From positions 2,542,001 through 2,606,000 of the forward strand of contig BEDY01000002.1 in NCBI GenBank assembly GCA_002335605.1: a stretch of 64,000 nucleotides of DNA. Direction: 5' to 3'. Below the pieces are notes generated by a model. That model had not been told where the DNA came from, searched no databases, and worked only from the letters and a program-made list of their open reading frames with translations. How positions within the stretch are numbered: the first letter of the stretch is position 1; the number at the start of each line of letters is the position of its first letter. This DNA comes from Prillingera fragicola. Lineage: Eukaryota > Basidiomycota > Tremellomycetes > Trichosporonales > Trichosporonaceae. Positions 33,480-44,982 of this stretch are shown one piece after another. A program made the position numbers and the translations under genes.

Positions 33480-34649
33480 ATGGTCAAGCGCTTTATCTCT
33501 CTCAGCGACGGCAAGAAGATTCCCGCAGTAGGATGGGGAAACGGCACTGGCGGCCTCACCAACTCGGCCAAGGCCGTCGCGTCCGGCAAGATTGCCCTCG
33601 ACGCGGGGATCTGGCACATTGACACTGCCCAGTACTATGAGACTGAAAAGGAGACTACCGATGCTATCAAGGAGGCTGGTGTCGGACGCGATCAGGTCTG
33701 GATTACCACCAAGGGTGAGTCTCGCTTCGCTGGAGGCAAGGGGGCACGTGCGTTGTGAGCCGATGCCGCTCGCACCATTGTGGTCCGAACAGTCGTGCAG
33801 TGGTCGTCGACGTGCCAAAGAATTGCTGGAGCCCCTCGGCTTGCCTCTGCACTCCTACTGCTCGCCATATCCACCCTTAGCCCCTCACTAACAATGCAGT
33901 CTCCTCCAACACCATCGCGGCCAAGGCGACTACCAAGGAGAACATTACGCAGAGCGTCAAAGAATCTCTCGAAAAGCTCGGCACACTCCCCGACCTCCTT
34001 CTGATCCACAATCCATATGTCCCCGAGGAGGGCAAGATTGCCGCCTTTTGGACCATTCTCGAGGACCTCGTCCTCGACGGCACGCTCAAGGGTGTCTCGC
34101 TCGGTGTCTCCAACTTCCGCCCCCAGGACCTGCAGGCTGTCTTTGACGTCGCCCGCATCAAGCCTGTAGCCAATCGTGAGTCGCTCTCTATGGAACGCAC
34201 TGACAAAACAGAGCTCGAGTTCCACCCTTACGTCCTGGCCCAGCTAGAGCCCCTCCTCGCCCTCCAGAAGGAGCACGGTATCGTCACCGAGTCTTTCGGC
34301 CCCCTCACGCCTATCCTCCGTCACCCCACCGGCGGACCCCTCAAGCCTGTTCTCGAGTCTATCGCCAAGCGCCTCAGCATCGACATTACCCAGGTTCTCC
34401 TTCTCTGGACTGTCCAGAAAGGTGTCGTCGCGATCACAACCTCGGGCAACCCGGAGAACATCAAGAAGATTGCTGCGGTTGATGACCTGCCCGACTTGTC
34501 CGCCGAGGATATTGCCGCAATCGACGAGGCCGGCAAGAAGATTCACTTCCGTTACTATGTGAGTACCGCAAGGCTGGGCAAGGCTGACGGCTTAGGACGA
34601 GCACATGGCCAAGGACTTCCCCGTTCCGGACCTCCCTAAAGACATTTAG
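33480..34649 (+). CDS. Aldo-keto reductase
   Basis: Four exons (33480-33714, 33900-34175, 34212-34558, 34596-34649) give 303 aa. The catalytic tetrad of the AKR barrel is visible: Asp and Tyr in GIWHIDTAQYYETEK, Lys in VWITTKVSS and His in LLLIHNPYV. Further motifs are LGVSNFRPQDLQ and NQLEFHPYV. The phosphate-binding end (AITTSGNPENIK) suggests NADPH use. The family reduces aldehydes, ketones or ketoamides in the cytosol; it resembles the fungal ketoamide-reductase-like group, but the substrate is not deducible. The first intron is long (185 nt). Confidence 0.93.
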
Positions 34650-34793
34650 AATGGTGTAGATAGATGGGTGAGAGACAGCGTATTCTGTAAGGTACTGTGG
34701 ACCTGTAAGGTATGCAAACATGATCTGGCGCGAAGACACTGCCACCTGATGTGCTTCGGCCACTGGGGCTTGTGTGCATGGTCGAACGCTGAT

Positions 34794-36614
34794 CTACTGG
34801 CTGGCAGTAGGAAACTCGTTCTCCACGATCAACTTTTTCTGGACCTTGCCCATTCCCTGTTGGTCAGATCTTTACCAGCTGCGCACTCACATTCCTGGGG
34901 ATGGCGTCAAAGATCTTGAGTTTCCTTGGCAGCATGTACGCTGCCAACTCGCCCCGCAACTCATCCCTCAGCTGCTTGAGCGTAAGCTCTGCCCTGGACG
35001 TGACAATACACGCGGCAACCTGATCGTCAGCTTGTCCACCACAGCCAAAACGTAAACTCACAACCTGCCCCCACTCGTCATCAGCAACTCCAACAACAGC
35101 GCAGTCGCTGACCCCCTCCAGCTCCAAGATAGCGCGCTCGACCTCGACGGCCGAAATCTTCTCCCCGCCACTCTTGATGATATCCACACTGCTCCTCCCG
35201 AGGATACGCAGCATCCCCCTGGCCTCCCCCGCACCGGCATACACGCCAACGTCGCCAGTCTTAAACCACCCGTCCGGTGTAAATTCCTGTGCGGTGGCCT
35301 CAGGCAGACGCCAGTATTCCTTGGTAATCCCGGGTCCAGAGACTTGGATCCCGCCCTGCGTCTCCGCGGCCGTGACGATTTCGTCCTCCGCAGCGAGCCG
35401 GATCGCCACGCTGGGCATGGCAAAGCCGACGTAGCCCTTGACGCGCTTGTCGTTCTCCCAGCCCGTAGTCGCGATGAGGCCCGTTTCCGTCATGCCGTAG
35501 CGCTCCAGCAGAACCTGGCCGCCGCCTACGCCGTTGGGGGATTCCCAGGCGGCTTTGAGGGAGACGGGGAGCGGGGCCGAGCCAGAGACTTGCAGGCGGA
35601 GCGTGGCTGAGGCGGCTGTTGCGGCTGATTGCAGTGCGGGAGGGAGGGCGGCGTGGGCTTGAATCAGGCGGGCTGTTGTCAGCTGTGTGCAGAAAGTGAA
35701 CTTACTGTAGACGGTCGGGACGCCGAAGAACATGGTGATTGGCACGGCCTTGTTCGTGTTGATCCACCGATGCCAGACCTGTTGTCAGCTCAGCCCAGCG
35801 GTGAACATACCTTTGCAGGGTCCATCTTGTCCCACATCTCAACGCTAGCCCCAGCCCAAAGACTAGGTAGCAGCGCAACTGCAATGCCATGCAGGTGGTT
35901 GAGAGGCAGGACGTGCAGGAGATTATCCGCCTCGGTCCACCGCCAAGCCTCGACGACGTCGGCGACCTGTGCAGCCAGTGCCGAGTGTCGCGTGACAGCA
36001 CCCTTTGGCCGGCCGGTCGTGCCAGAAGTGTAGAGCATCATTGCACGACGCTCACCATCAATAGATGTCAGAGTGGCAAGCACCTGCGCTGCGGGTGTCG
36101 ACGCTTTGCTCTGCGTTGCACGGACCGACTCGAGGTCGATCTGCAGCACGGTGCAGGCTACCCCGTCGCTCTTGGCGGCAGCGAGATGATCGGCGCGCTC
36201 ACGGTTAGCAGCATCGCACACAATAAGCGCGCAGTCGGCGTTGTCGAGCCGATAGACGTGTTCCGGAACAGGAAGTGATGGTAGCAGCGGTACGGCGAGC
36301 CCACCCGCGGTCCAGGTCGCGAGGAGGGCGAGAGTGAAGAGATATCCCTTATCCAGGAGGAGGACGATGCGCGCTTCACCGAGACCGGGATATGTGGGTG
36401 CTGGGGCTTTGGGGAAGAGCTGGGGAGGATCCGCGGGGAGAGAGGTGGGCAGGGCCGTGGAGAGCTGGACGGCGAGCGCCAAGAGGTCCTCCGCAAGAGT
36501 CGCGTAGTCTATGCTGAGATTGTGGACCGAGTCGACTATCGCTGGGGCTCTCGGCGCTGCTATGGCGCGAGCCGCAATGCGCTCCAACAGAGGATAAGAG
36601 GATAAAGCGGCCAT
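34794..36614 (-). CDS. Acyl-CoA synthetase (AMP-binding), ACSF3/malonyl-CoA synthetase-like
   Basis: The start is ATG at 36614 (MAALSSYPLLERIA) and the stop at 34794. About five exons give roughly 560 aa. The adenylate-forming signature is MMLYTSGTTGRPKGAV. Later motifs are LPLNHLHGI, VLLERYGMTETG, GWFKTGDVG, GRSSVDIIKSGGEKIS and, after the last intron, IPRNGMGKVQKK with the catalytic Lys. ATP activates a carboxylic acid to acyl-AMP and then to the CoA thioester. The GMTETG context and the GYVGFAMPSVAIRL segment resemble the malonyl/methylmalonyl-CoA synthetase group, but the diagnostic malonate-binding Arg was not verified. No clear mitochondrial presequence or PTS1 (the end is PTASQ). Confidence 0.9.
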
Positions 36615-37273
36615 GTTGGGACTGCTGTGATTGCCGAGCAATGGGAAGAGGGAAGAGATGGGTCGTAGATGTCGGTCGGCGACCTCCACTCTTGCAACTT
36701 TCGGACTTGGCCGGAGGAATCTCGGACCAACTGGTTGCCGAGCTTTGGTGGTCCGAGAGGTTGATGCGATATTGGCCCAATGTATGTACGCTCTTCTTGG
36801 CACACAGTTGCTAGAGAAAGTGAACACGCGAGAGAGTGAACACGCGCAATGTGCATAGGTACGAAAGGAAAGGTGAGGGAGAACGGTAACTGGGCCGAGA
36901 ATGAACGACTGAGCTGCCACACTGCTAATTGGGTTCCCTCTACGATTGTTGTCTGTCGGTGACACTACTGATGGTGGTATGCGTTGACTTGGCTCCCAAG
37001 TGAAGATATATGTGGAGAGTTGCATCCCCTGCACCACTTGTCACTTAGTTCCCCGACTATTGCTTGCCTAATAACAAGACGCATTTTAGTGAGTGGGACA
37101 GAGAAATAAATTGGGCGATTTATTGCCAAATATATTTCTTCATCTCTCTGTTAGTCTGCTTGTTCCTTGTGCCACAGAAACCCCGATACATATCCTACTT
37201 GGGCAATGGCCAGCTGGCCTTACACACAACCGACAACAGGCCAATATTTGGCGCATCATAACCACGAGAAGCA
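36615..37273. other. Intergenic region with a short tandem repeat
   Basis: No gene. Two copies of AGTGAACACGCG (36819-36830 and 36835-36846, period 16) lie about 210 bp upstream of the synthetase start. An AT-rich patch occupies about 37085-37150. Confidence 0.5.
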
Positions 37274-38774
37274 TCACTCCTCGTGCAGCTCCTCCACGTC
37301 CATCTTTTTGAGAGTGGGATCTTGGTCTGCCGTGGGAACCGATGAGTCGGCGAGAGTTGGGACAGCGGGGCTAGCGACAGGAGTGTCCACCTCTGGCGGG
37401 GGCTCCCTCTCCTCCTCTGGCAAGTGTGTCCAAAGCTTCTTCGGTCGAATAACCCCGTTGTATCGCCAATAACTCTGGCACGCTGCTTTGTCAGCCTCTA
37501 TCAACCACTACACTCAACACACCGCAACAAGCCTCCCTCCGCTCGCCCTCGAGGACGATAAAGTAAAGGCGAATCTTGCTCTTCTTCCCACTAATCTTCG
37601 ATTTTGGGGGCAGTTTTTGAGTCTCCTTGGCGCAGACATAGCATGTCCCCTCGGGACCGCGCGAGAGGATCGAGTAGTCGAGCTCTGCCGGGTCCCTGGG
37701 GGGCGAGGGCGGGTGCTCGAGAACAGGGGAGAGGTCCGAGGTCGGCGTGTGGGCTTGGAGCATGAGTGTTCCGTTCGTTGGGGTCACTGACTCGGAGGTG
37801 GAGGGCCGGAAGGCGCTTGTGGCCGTCTCGGTGGGGGAGGGCGTGGGGAGGAGAGCACGTTGGCGCGTGTCGCTCGAGTGCCGTGAGAGGGGCGGCTTTT
37901 CAGGTAGGTGTGGGAGGTCGGTCAGCACGTGCATCACTGCCAGGGGTGGTGGTGGAGAGTAGGCTGGCGCGGGAGGTGTGCTAGAGCGTGCTGTAGAGAG
38001 CCGGTTGGAGCGTAGTGGTCGCGCGGGACGGGGGTCATCCGGCGACACCTGGGAGAATGGCCGCTTGCTTGGTCGACCGCTGCCACGTCCTCTCTCGTCC
38101 GGGCGTGGGCGACCGGCTACCTCAGGGGGGAGGGGAGGGGCGCGAGCTGGCGCGAAGCGCAAGTGTGCGAGTCGCCACGCTCCTTGGAGTGCACGGGGGG
38201 AGAGATTGGGATACTGCTGTACGACCGCGGCATAGTCTCCCTCGTTGGAGGCGGGGAGTGAGGGTTGCCAGAGCGGGGTGGGCTTGGTGCATTTCTTGTG
38301 AACAGTCTTGGGCGGGGGGGTCACGGGCGAGGCAGTAGGTGGACACTTGAAGACCTCCAGAGGGTGTGTCGCCTTTTGCAGCGGTGGTGTTCTCGGACGC
38401 GCACTGGTCGACCTGGCATCCATGGCTGCCGCGCTGCCTCCGGACGGCCAGGAAAAGTCCTCGACAATGGCTGCCCCACGTTTGGGGACGGTAGGTGGTG
38501 AGGGGGGCGCGCGCCTGGTTGGGGCCGCGGGCTGTTCACCAGGCAGACCAAACTCGTACTTGCAGCGCACACTTGCCGCACTGCACTGGCGACAAGCTGG
38601 CCGGTCCCTTGAGCAGGCCTGATCGTTAGAAGGGGAGAGTGGGGAGGGACGGTGTGGGTCAGAGCTCACAGTTGCGGTCTTGAGGCATGGCACGCAATCG
38701 TGGCCCCATGCTCGGGTGCGCTGGCGCTTGGAAGGGGACGCAGGGGAGACGAGGGTGGGCTGCGGCGGGAGCAT
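37274..38774 (-). CDS. Putative transcription factor: Zn2Cys6 cluster plus C-terminal GATA-like finger
   Basis: Three exons: 38774-38670, 38618 to about 37530, and the last from about 37489 to 37274. After a basic stretch (SPSKRQRTRAWG) the joined exons read HDCVPCLKTAT then ACSRDRPACRQC then SAASVRCKYE, a textbook C-x2-C-x6-C-x6-C-x2-C-x6-C binuclear zinc cluster. The long middle is Pro/Ser-rich and low-complexity. Near the C-terminus CYVC is followed, after about 34 residues and the last intron, by CCACQSYWRYNGVIRPKKLW, which resembles the second half of a GATA finger (C-x2-C, aromatic, N-G-x-x-RP). An acidic tail follows. Nuclear DNA binding is inferred. The start at MLPPQP (38774) is conservative; in-frame Mets exist upstream near 38955. 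Confidence 0.7.
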
Positions 38775-39391
38775 GCTGCGTGCTGGAGTGTGGGTGGCAA
38801 GCGGGGGTGGTTGTGGAGTACGGAGCTGTGGGCAATGACACGCCGACGGTGGTCCAGCGCAGCGCTGTGGATGAGTTGGTCTATGAGAGCTGGTAAGGAG
38901 AGAGGGGGAGCGTACTGGGCAGGTCTGGGTGTTCTGGAGGTGCCCTGGTGGCATGGTGGCCACGCTGCCGGGTACGTGGATCGGACACGTTGCGAGGCCG
39001 CACGGGAGGGATGAAGTGGGGGTGGTCGTTGGGAGGTGGTTGCTGCGTGTTACTGTAGCGGGGAAGTGACAGTGAGGGGATGAGTAGGGGCAGCAGTCGT
39101 GGTGTTGTTGTGAAGCCAAAGTAGTAAAGTAGAGAGTAGGAGAGAGGAGAGAGTGACATGGCAAGAGAGGGATAGAGGTCGCACTTCTCACTCTCTCTTC
39201 TCGACGTCTGTGCCCACTCACACTCTCTCACACAACTCATGCTCACACATCCACAACATGTCCTACACTCATTGTCAGTGACAGTGTCAGTGGCAGGACA
39301 GAGACAGTAACACGGTCCTTGACACTTGCCTTTGCATACTCGAATTGTCCTACACACCCTCCTTGTCATCAAGCAGGCTGCCAGTCCTCCC
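38775..39391. other. Region upstream of the zinc-cluster gene
   Basis: The minus-strand frame continues open with Ser/Pro/His-rich sequence and could be an N-terminal extension or simply C/T-rich leader. Nothing else is recognised. A run of GA/CT-rich sequence (about 39060-39235) looks like promoter or UTR. Confidence 0.4.
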
Positions 39392-40895
39392 TTAGGCGCC
39401 AGTAGCACTCTTGTCACCACCCTGCTTAGCCCTCCTCTTCCTCGTCGCCTCTTCAGCAGCATTCCGCACAGCCCAAGTAAACTCGTAGCTCTTCGCAGCG
39501 TCCTCGTAGGTCGACAGAATCCTGGGGTCGGGTCCACCCTCGATAGCGTCGATAAAGTTGCACATCTCGGAAGTGTAAGGGTCGTCACCGTCCATGCGCT
39601 GGACGACGACCTCGTCGCTGCCAGGCCGGCGGATAGCGAGCGACGGCGTGCCGTACGGATCCTGAAGGATCATCTGGTAGCCATCGGCGTACACTTCGAG
39701 CTCGATCGCATAGTCGACGCCGTGCAGCGCGGTGCCGTGCAGGATCGAGCCCAAGGCGCCGTTGGTAAACTTCCAGCTCGCGCTCGTCATGCGGGGAATC
39801 TTGTCGTGCATCGGGATAGATGCGTCGTCAAAGTTGAGCTTTGTGAGCTGGCCAACGGGCTCATCGGCTTCAATAGCCAGCGCGGAGAGGGTCGAGAGGT
39901 CGACGTCGCCGCCAAAGTAGCGCGCCAGGTCCACTGTGTGTGTCAGCTCGTGTGGCGAGAGTGGGACTCACAAAGATGGGTGCCGTTCTCAATGATCGGC
40001 CCCTGGCAGATACTGTTGGTCCACCACTCTTTCTTGACGGCCAGCTCATAGGCCATGATGTAGCGCCCAAACGTCGCCATGACCTTTAGGTTGTTGTCGT
40101 CGATAATCTTCTTCATCGCCTGCACGCCGCGCAGGTAGCGCAGGCAGTAGGCCACGCTCACGACTCCTTTGTGCTTGGTCTCGAGGATACGTCCCACTTC
40201 GAGCGCTTGGCCGACAGACTTCTCCCAAGGCGCGCCCGTCGCGACGGGCTTCTCGACCATGAAGGGCACGTCGGGAAAGTACTTGTTGATCTGGAGCTCG
40301 AGGTCCGTGTTCTTCTCGAGGCCGCCGCGGAACTGGGGCGGAGATGCGATAAAGACTGCCCTGGCACCGTCAGCTCTTGCCCCCACAGCACGGGGACGTA
40401 CTTGGGCTCTGGCGCGTCGCCATTCTTGACCTTTTCAGCGTACGCCGCGATGCTAGGAAGCACCACCGTGTTGGCGTAGCTGTCGGCCACAAAGGTCTGC
40501 GACTTCTTGACCAGCGCCTCCTCGGCGCGCGCAGGGAAGGGATCAATGATGGCCGCGACCTTGAGGCGGGGGCCAAGGCGGTACTCTGCCCTGCGAGCCA
40601 TGTTCCATGGGCCTGGATGTCAGCTAACGCAGCACCGGTGGGCATACCTTCGGGACTGCCAAACATTGCCTGGCCGTCAGCACAACCCAACATGCGGACA
40701 ACTCACGTAGCCTGCGCCGACCATTATGGCGTCAAACTGCGGTCCGTCGTGGCCGGGGAGTCTGGACGTTAGCGATGACTTCGCAAGGGGGGCTTACTTC
40801 TCATACTTGTCGTAACTCGGAGCGAGCAGCAGGCCACGCTTGAGCACAGGCAGCTGGGCGCGCACGGCACTGCGAAGGCCACGAGTGAGGAGCAT
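39392..40895 (-). CDS. Gfo/Idh/MocA-family NAD(P)-dependent oxidoreductase
   Basis: The start is ATG at 40895 (MLLTRGLRSAVRAQL). Four closely spaced introns break up the first 170 codons, and the gene ends at 39392; length about 430 aa. The nucleotide-binding loop is IMVGAGYAMFGSPEGPW, assembled from three exons. The family's substrate-binding E-K-P motif is FMVEKPVAT, with CLRYLRGVQAMKK and ENGTHLVDLARYFGGD in the positions expected for the catalytic and C-terminal domain. Such enzymes oxidise or reduce sugars, inositols or sugar acids with NAD(P). The N-terminal 30 residues (Arg/Leu-rich, no acidic residue) could be a mitochondrial targeting sequence, which would be unusual for the family. 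Substrate unknown. Confidence 0.87.
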
Positions 40896-42250
40896 ATCGA
40901 ACCTGGATGAATGAGGTATTGCTGTCGAGGTGATGAGGATGGGTTGAGAGCATCGACGGAGCAGCTAAGTATGAATTCAGCACGTCCACCATCCGGTTCA
41001 TGCCGTGCTGAACCGTGTGGACATTGTGGACGGCATCTGCTGATCACTCGGGGTACCTCGTGCCGCACTGTCAGCTAGATGCCGGCGGCTATGCACTCCC
41101 AGCATACAAGAGCTCGCATGCGGCCCAGTTGTGCGGGGCTCATCCGCGGATCCGGTCTGCAGGTACTCGCTGGTCGCTGGATGTACGGCTACGTTTGTGG
41201 GATCAGTGGAGGTGGCGAGTCCGGCATAGCTTGATCCGATGCAAGTGGGCTGTGAGGAATCGGCAGAACATCATCCGTGGCCAGCCTTGGTGCCTGTGTG
41301 GTGGAGGCGTTTGTTGGTGCTGCCGGGTGGCATGAGCATGTTCAGATGGATGGCGACGGTGTCGGAGGGCGTCGGTGTGGACCCGAGTAGTACGCGACTG
41401 AGCGGACCGTGATCATTGATAAGATTGAGAGGTCAGGTATAGACGACGAGCGACGATACTTTATTGACACAAAGGAGAATCACTGCTGTCAGCGTTTGAC
41501 AGGGCAAGCAAGGGGCCACTCTGCTCCTGAACCCATTGAACTGCTGCTCGCTCTGCTCCATTTGACCTTGTGCTCCTGCCCGTTCGACCGAGAGCAGCGA
41601 GCCTGAATCCAGATTCCTGGGTCTCGCGTGCTCCATCATCCAGAGAATGGGCGAGACTGTAGCTGTTGCATACATCTCGGTAGATCTCGTCAGCCACAAA
41701 GTGCCCAGTGACGACGATCAAACCTTTGCTCGGGTCTGATGTTTACCAGTCATATGCTCTCCTGTCTTGGCCACCCAATCGTTACTCAACTCATTCATAC
41801 ACGTCCCCCCTACAAATGCATAGCCCATGTATGGTCGCCCTCGTGCTCGAACCCATATAAAACTACAGTCAAACATGGACGACAAAGGGAATGACCTGTG
41901 CCTGGACGAGGAACAGCGATGATGACGCGCAAACACCGTTTGGTCGTGTGTGGGTGCTTTTCCATTTTGAACAGTTGAGCCCAGCTGCCTCTTGTTTTGT
42001 GGCCTTTTGGATGCATGCATAGTAGGATAGGTGTAATAGAGGATATGCAATGCAGGATCTTGCGCGGTACCGGAACTGCGGAACTCGCCAAGAGCCTGTG
42101 GTGGTGAGGGTCCAAAGACTGCCGGAACTTGCATGCAGAGCCACCTGGGGTTGCATTCCGCATATCCCCATACTCATTCACCCACAGTCTCATTCCTTGT
42201 CATCCTCTCACACCTTGTCATCCGTGCAACATAATAGTCTCCCGCACACC
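40896..42250. other. Divergent intergenic region
   Basis: No gene is supported between the oxidoreductase and the zinc-cluster factor. Open frames on both strands (for example 41718-42193 minus) overlap and lack splice logic. C/T-rich leader precedes 42251. Confidence 0.5.
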
Positions 42251-44778
42251 ATGCAAGACAATCACCATGATAAGATTCGTATCCCCAGGCCCCGTAAAGC
42301 GTAAGTTGCTCAACCTCTCGCAAGGGGACCCACAGAAGTACAGCCGGTCGGCTAATGTTATGTCCAGCTGCACCCACTGCCGTTCAATGAAGGTAAGCCA
42401 TCGACCTCTTGGCCATGTAAAGCAAGCATCACCTAACGTGCCGCATAGACACGATGCCTTCCAGAGACAGAGAACGCAGACCCCGAGTCACGGTGCTCAC
42501 GATGCTCAAGGCTAAACCTCCAGTGCGAGTACCGGAGATCCAAACGGGGGTGAGCTCGTCGTGTTGTTCTCGCAACGACTTTTGGCTGACGAGAGAGGCC
42601 TCCAAAGGGCAGAAAACGTGGAGAGACTGGCAGGCCATCGGTTGATGCCAGCGCGATGCAGCCGCGCAACGAACCCGTCCGCCGTGACTACCCCAACATC
42701 ATCCAGCAACCACAACCCGTCGCCGTGCCCAATGTCCTGCCGCCAGCGCAATGGGAGCAGCCAGTCGGTGAGTACTCTGCAGCACATTCAATGCTGATTG
42801 TCCTAGCTGGACCATCCGTGATGCCCGCCCCGATCCCGCAGGCAGCATCCGCACCCCCGCTCGATCAATTCCCACCCAAGGGTCCCCAGTGGACAGGTAG
42901 CTCGCTGCTCAACACGGCAATGCCAAACGGTTTCAACACAGTCTCGCACGAGAGAACTATGCACAACGATTCTATGCCTGCGCCGATCAACAACTTTAGC
43001 GGCGTCCCCAACGACCGCATGTCAGCAGGGACGGCGTCCCTGCCGCCCACCCAGCATCCGACGTCTGCGACTGACGCTTCGACTTCGCCTACGCCTGGCA
43101 ATCGGCGACGGAACAAGGCTACTGGGGACTTTTTCCCACCCGAGCTGGCGGATGCGCGCCATGAGCTGTCGCTCACGCTTGAGGATCATCTTGAGCCCCA
43201 TATTGGACACGGGGATAGTCGGCCCAATTCACCGCAATCGAGCGTGCCGCCTGTCGTGAAGGTACTGGCACACCCGGACCCAGTGACAATGGGCCTCTTG
43301 ACAGAGCTCGAGGCACAATACCTCTTCAGACAGTAAGCTGGAACTCCAAGGACGAGCGCTGACAATAGATTTGAAACCTGCGTCTGCGAGACCGCAAGCC
43401 TGTTTGATCCCCAGTTTGACACCTACGCACGCATCCGCACCTCTCCCGTTCTCTTCAACGCAGTCTTGTTTGCCGCAGCGAGCTTCTTCAAGCCTGAAAT
43501 CTCAGCCACACTCGCAGACATGACCGAGACGTCGGTGCATCGCAAACTCAAAGCCGGCGACGTCGACCTGGACCTCATCCAGTCCCTTCTCACGCAGGTG
43601 TACTGGACGCGTCACGACCAGACGGCGTACGTCAAGCTCGGCTTGGCCGTCCGGTTGTCGCAGCAGCTTCGCCTTGATTTTCCTGGCCAGGCCACACCAG
43701 CCGACGACATCTTGCCGTTGGAGCAGCAGCGGCAAAAGGCGTACAGCCAGCGAATGGTGCTTGGTACGTCGTGGATTTGGCTCGTGGCTGACAAGCAGCG
43801 GCGATGCAAATGGAGTCTTCGTATGCCGTCATGGTCCGCTTGCCTGCCATGAGCACTGAGATTCATCCTACGGGCGAGGAGACGATACGCTGGGCGGAGA
43901 GATACGCCCATCTCAATGTCCCAGGTGATTTCTACCGGGCATTCCTGAGCGAGTAAGTGCTTCTGTGCCCGTAAGAGGCCGATGCTCACACGCGCAGCAT
44001 GTGGGATTATTACCTGGCCTATCGCGCGACAGCCACGGAGGGTTCCAATCTGCACGGCCCGGCCTTTGCCGAGCATTCTGGTCTCTCGGCGCTGATGAAC
44101 AAGATGGACCGCTGGGCAGAGCATCCAGGGTTGCGTGGCTCCACGCGCGCACCTGCCCTCATTCTCGGCAAGACTGGCATCCTCAAGCTGCTGGTGCTAG
44201 GGTTGCACTATGAGGCGGTCTCGACCCTCCGTGTGTTGGAGATGGCTCGCGATATCGTCAATATCATCAAGGCAATTCCTATCGAGCAGATGCTGTTCTG
44301 GAACGACGTGACTTGTTCCGTGCTGTCAAACGTGGGCGTGCTTCTCTACAAGGTGGGTCTTGAATTCTTTCCCAGCGCTAACGTGCAGGCCCGCCAACAC
44401 TTTTCGCCAGAAGAATTGCGCATTGCTTCGGGCCTTTGCGCAGAACTCACGGCAGTCTTTGACATTATCCCTGCCGTCAACCTCAACGCGAGCGCGCTGG
44501 GCCGGAACCGCAGGTCTTACCAGCGCATCAACAATGCGTTTGCGCGATACATTAACGGCGAACAAGAGCTGCCTGTCGATGTCGTGAGTCCTGCTTGGCG
44601 ACCCTTTCCGCTACTGACACCATGACAGACAGCCTATCTTCCCGCACTGCTGCAGGGCGACTCGTGGTCCGCGCTCGCAGCCGCCACCCAGCAGCAGCAA
44701 CAAGAGTATCAGGCCGATCCGGGACCGCATGCGCTTAACCCCCAGTGGGACTTTTACTTTCCTCTTCAGCTTTTGTAG
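42251..44778 (+). CDS. Zn2Cys6 transcription factor with fungal-specific regulatory domain
   Basis: The start at 42251 (MQDNHHDKIRIPRPRKA) is fixed because the first donor (gc|gtaagt) joins RKA to CTHCRSMK, then TRCLPETENADPESRC and SRCSRLNLQCEYRRSKRG. That is the full six-cysteine cluster, followed by a basic linker PPKGRKRGE. A Pro/Gln-rich linker leads to a helical middle-homology region with FETCVCETASLFDPQFDTYA, VYWTRHDQTAYVKLGLAVRL and later HYEAVSTLRVLEMARDIV. The C-terminus has a Q5 run and ends DFYFPLQLL at 44778. About eight introns, total roughly 700 aa. A 39-nt intron (42768-42806) is a multiple of three and lacks stops, so retention would add 13 residues. Nuclear regulator; targets unknown. 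Confidence 0.85.
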
Positions 44779-44886
44779 CATATATCGCATGTATAGGTCA
44801 TTTGTAGATGTCGCGAGCAGCTCTGCGACAAGGGGCGTTAGCGCCCGTAAGCTTCTGGCCGACGCACTGAGAACATAAACATCGTG

Positions 44887-44973
44887 GGGCGTGTAGCTCA
44901 GTTGGTAGAGCGCGTCATTAGCATTTCATCAGTCTATTTGACGAGGTCTTTGGTTCGATTCCTAACTCGTCCA
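44887..44973 (+). tRNA. tRNA-Ala(AGC) with 14-nt intron
   Basis: The acceptor stem GGGCGTG pairs with CTCGTCC, and the G3:U70 wobble that defines alanine identity is present. The D-arm is GCTC..GAGC and the anticodon stem CGTCA/TGACG is perfect. The loop is TTAGCA with anticodon AGC at 44920-44922, followed by an intron at 44924-44937 directly after position 37, the canonical place. The B box is GGTTCGATTCC (44952-44962) and the A box starts at 44894. The mature length is 73 nt without CCA, which is added post-transcriptionally. Acceptor, variable loop and 3' end closely match yeast tRNA-Ala. Confidence 0.95.
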
Positions 44974-44977
44974 CATC

Positions 44978-44982
44978 TTTTT
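44978..44982 (+). terminator. RNA polymerase III terminator
   Basis: A run of five T residues begins five bases after the tRNA 3' end, the usual Pol III stop signal. Confidence 0.75.
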
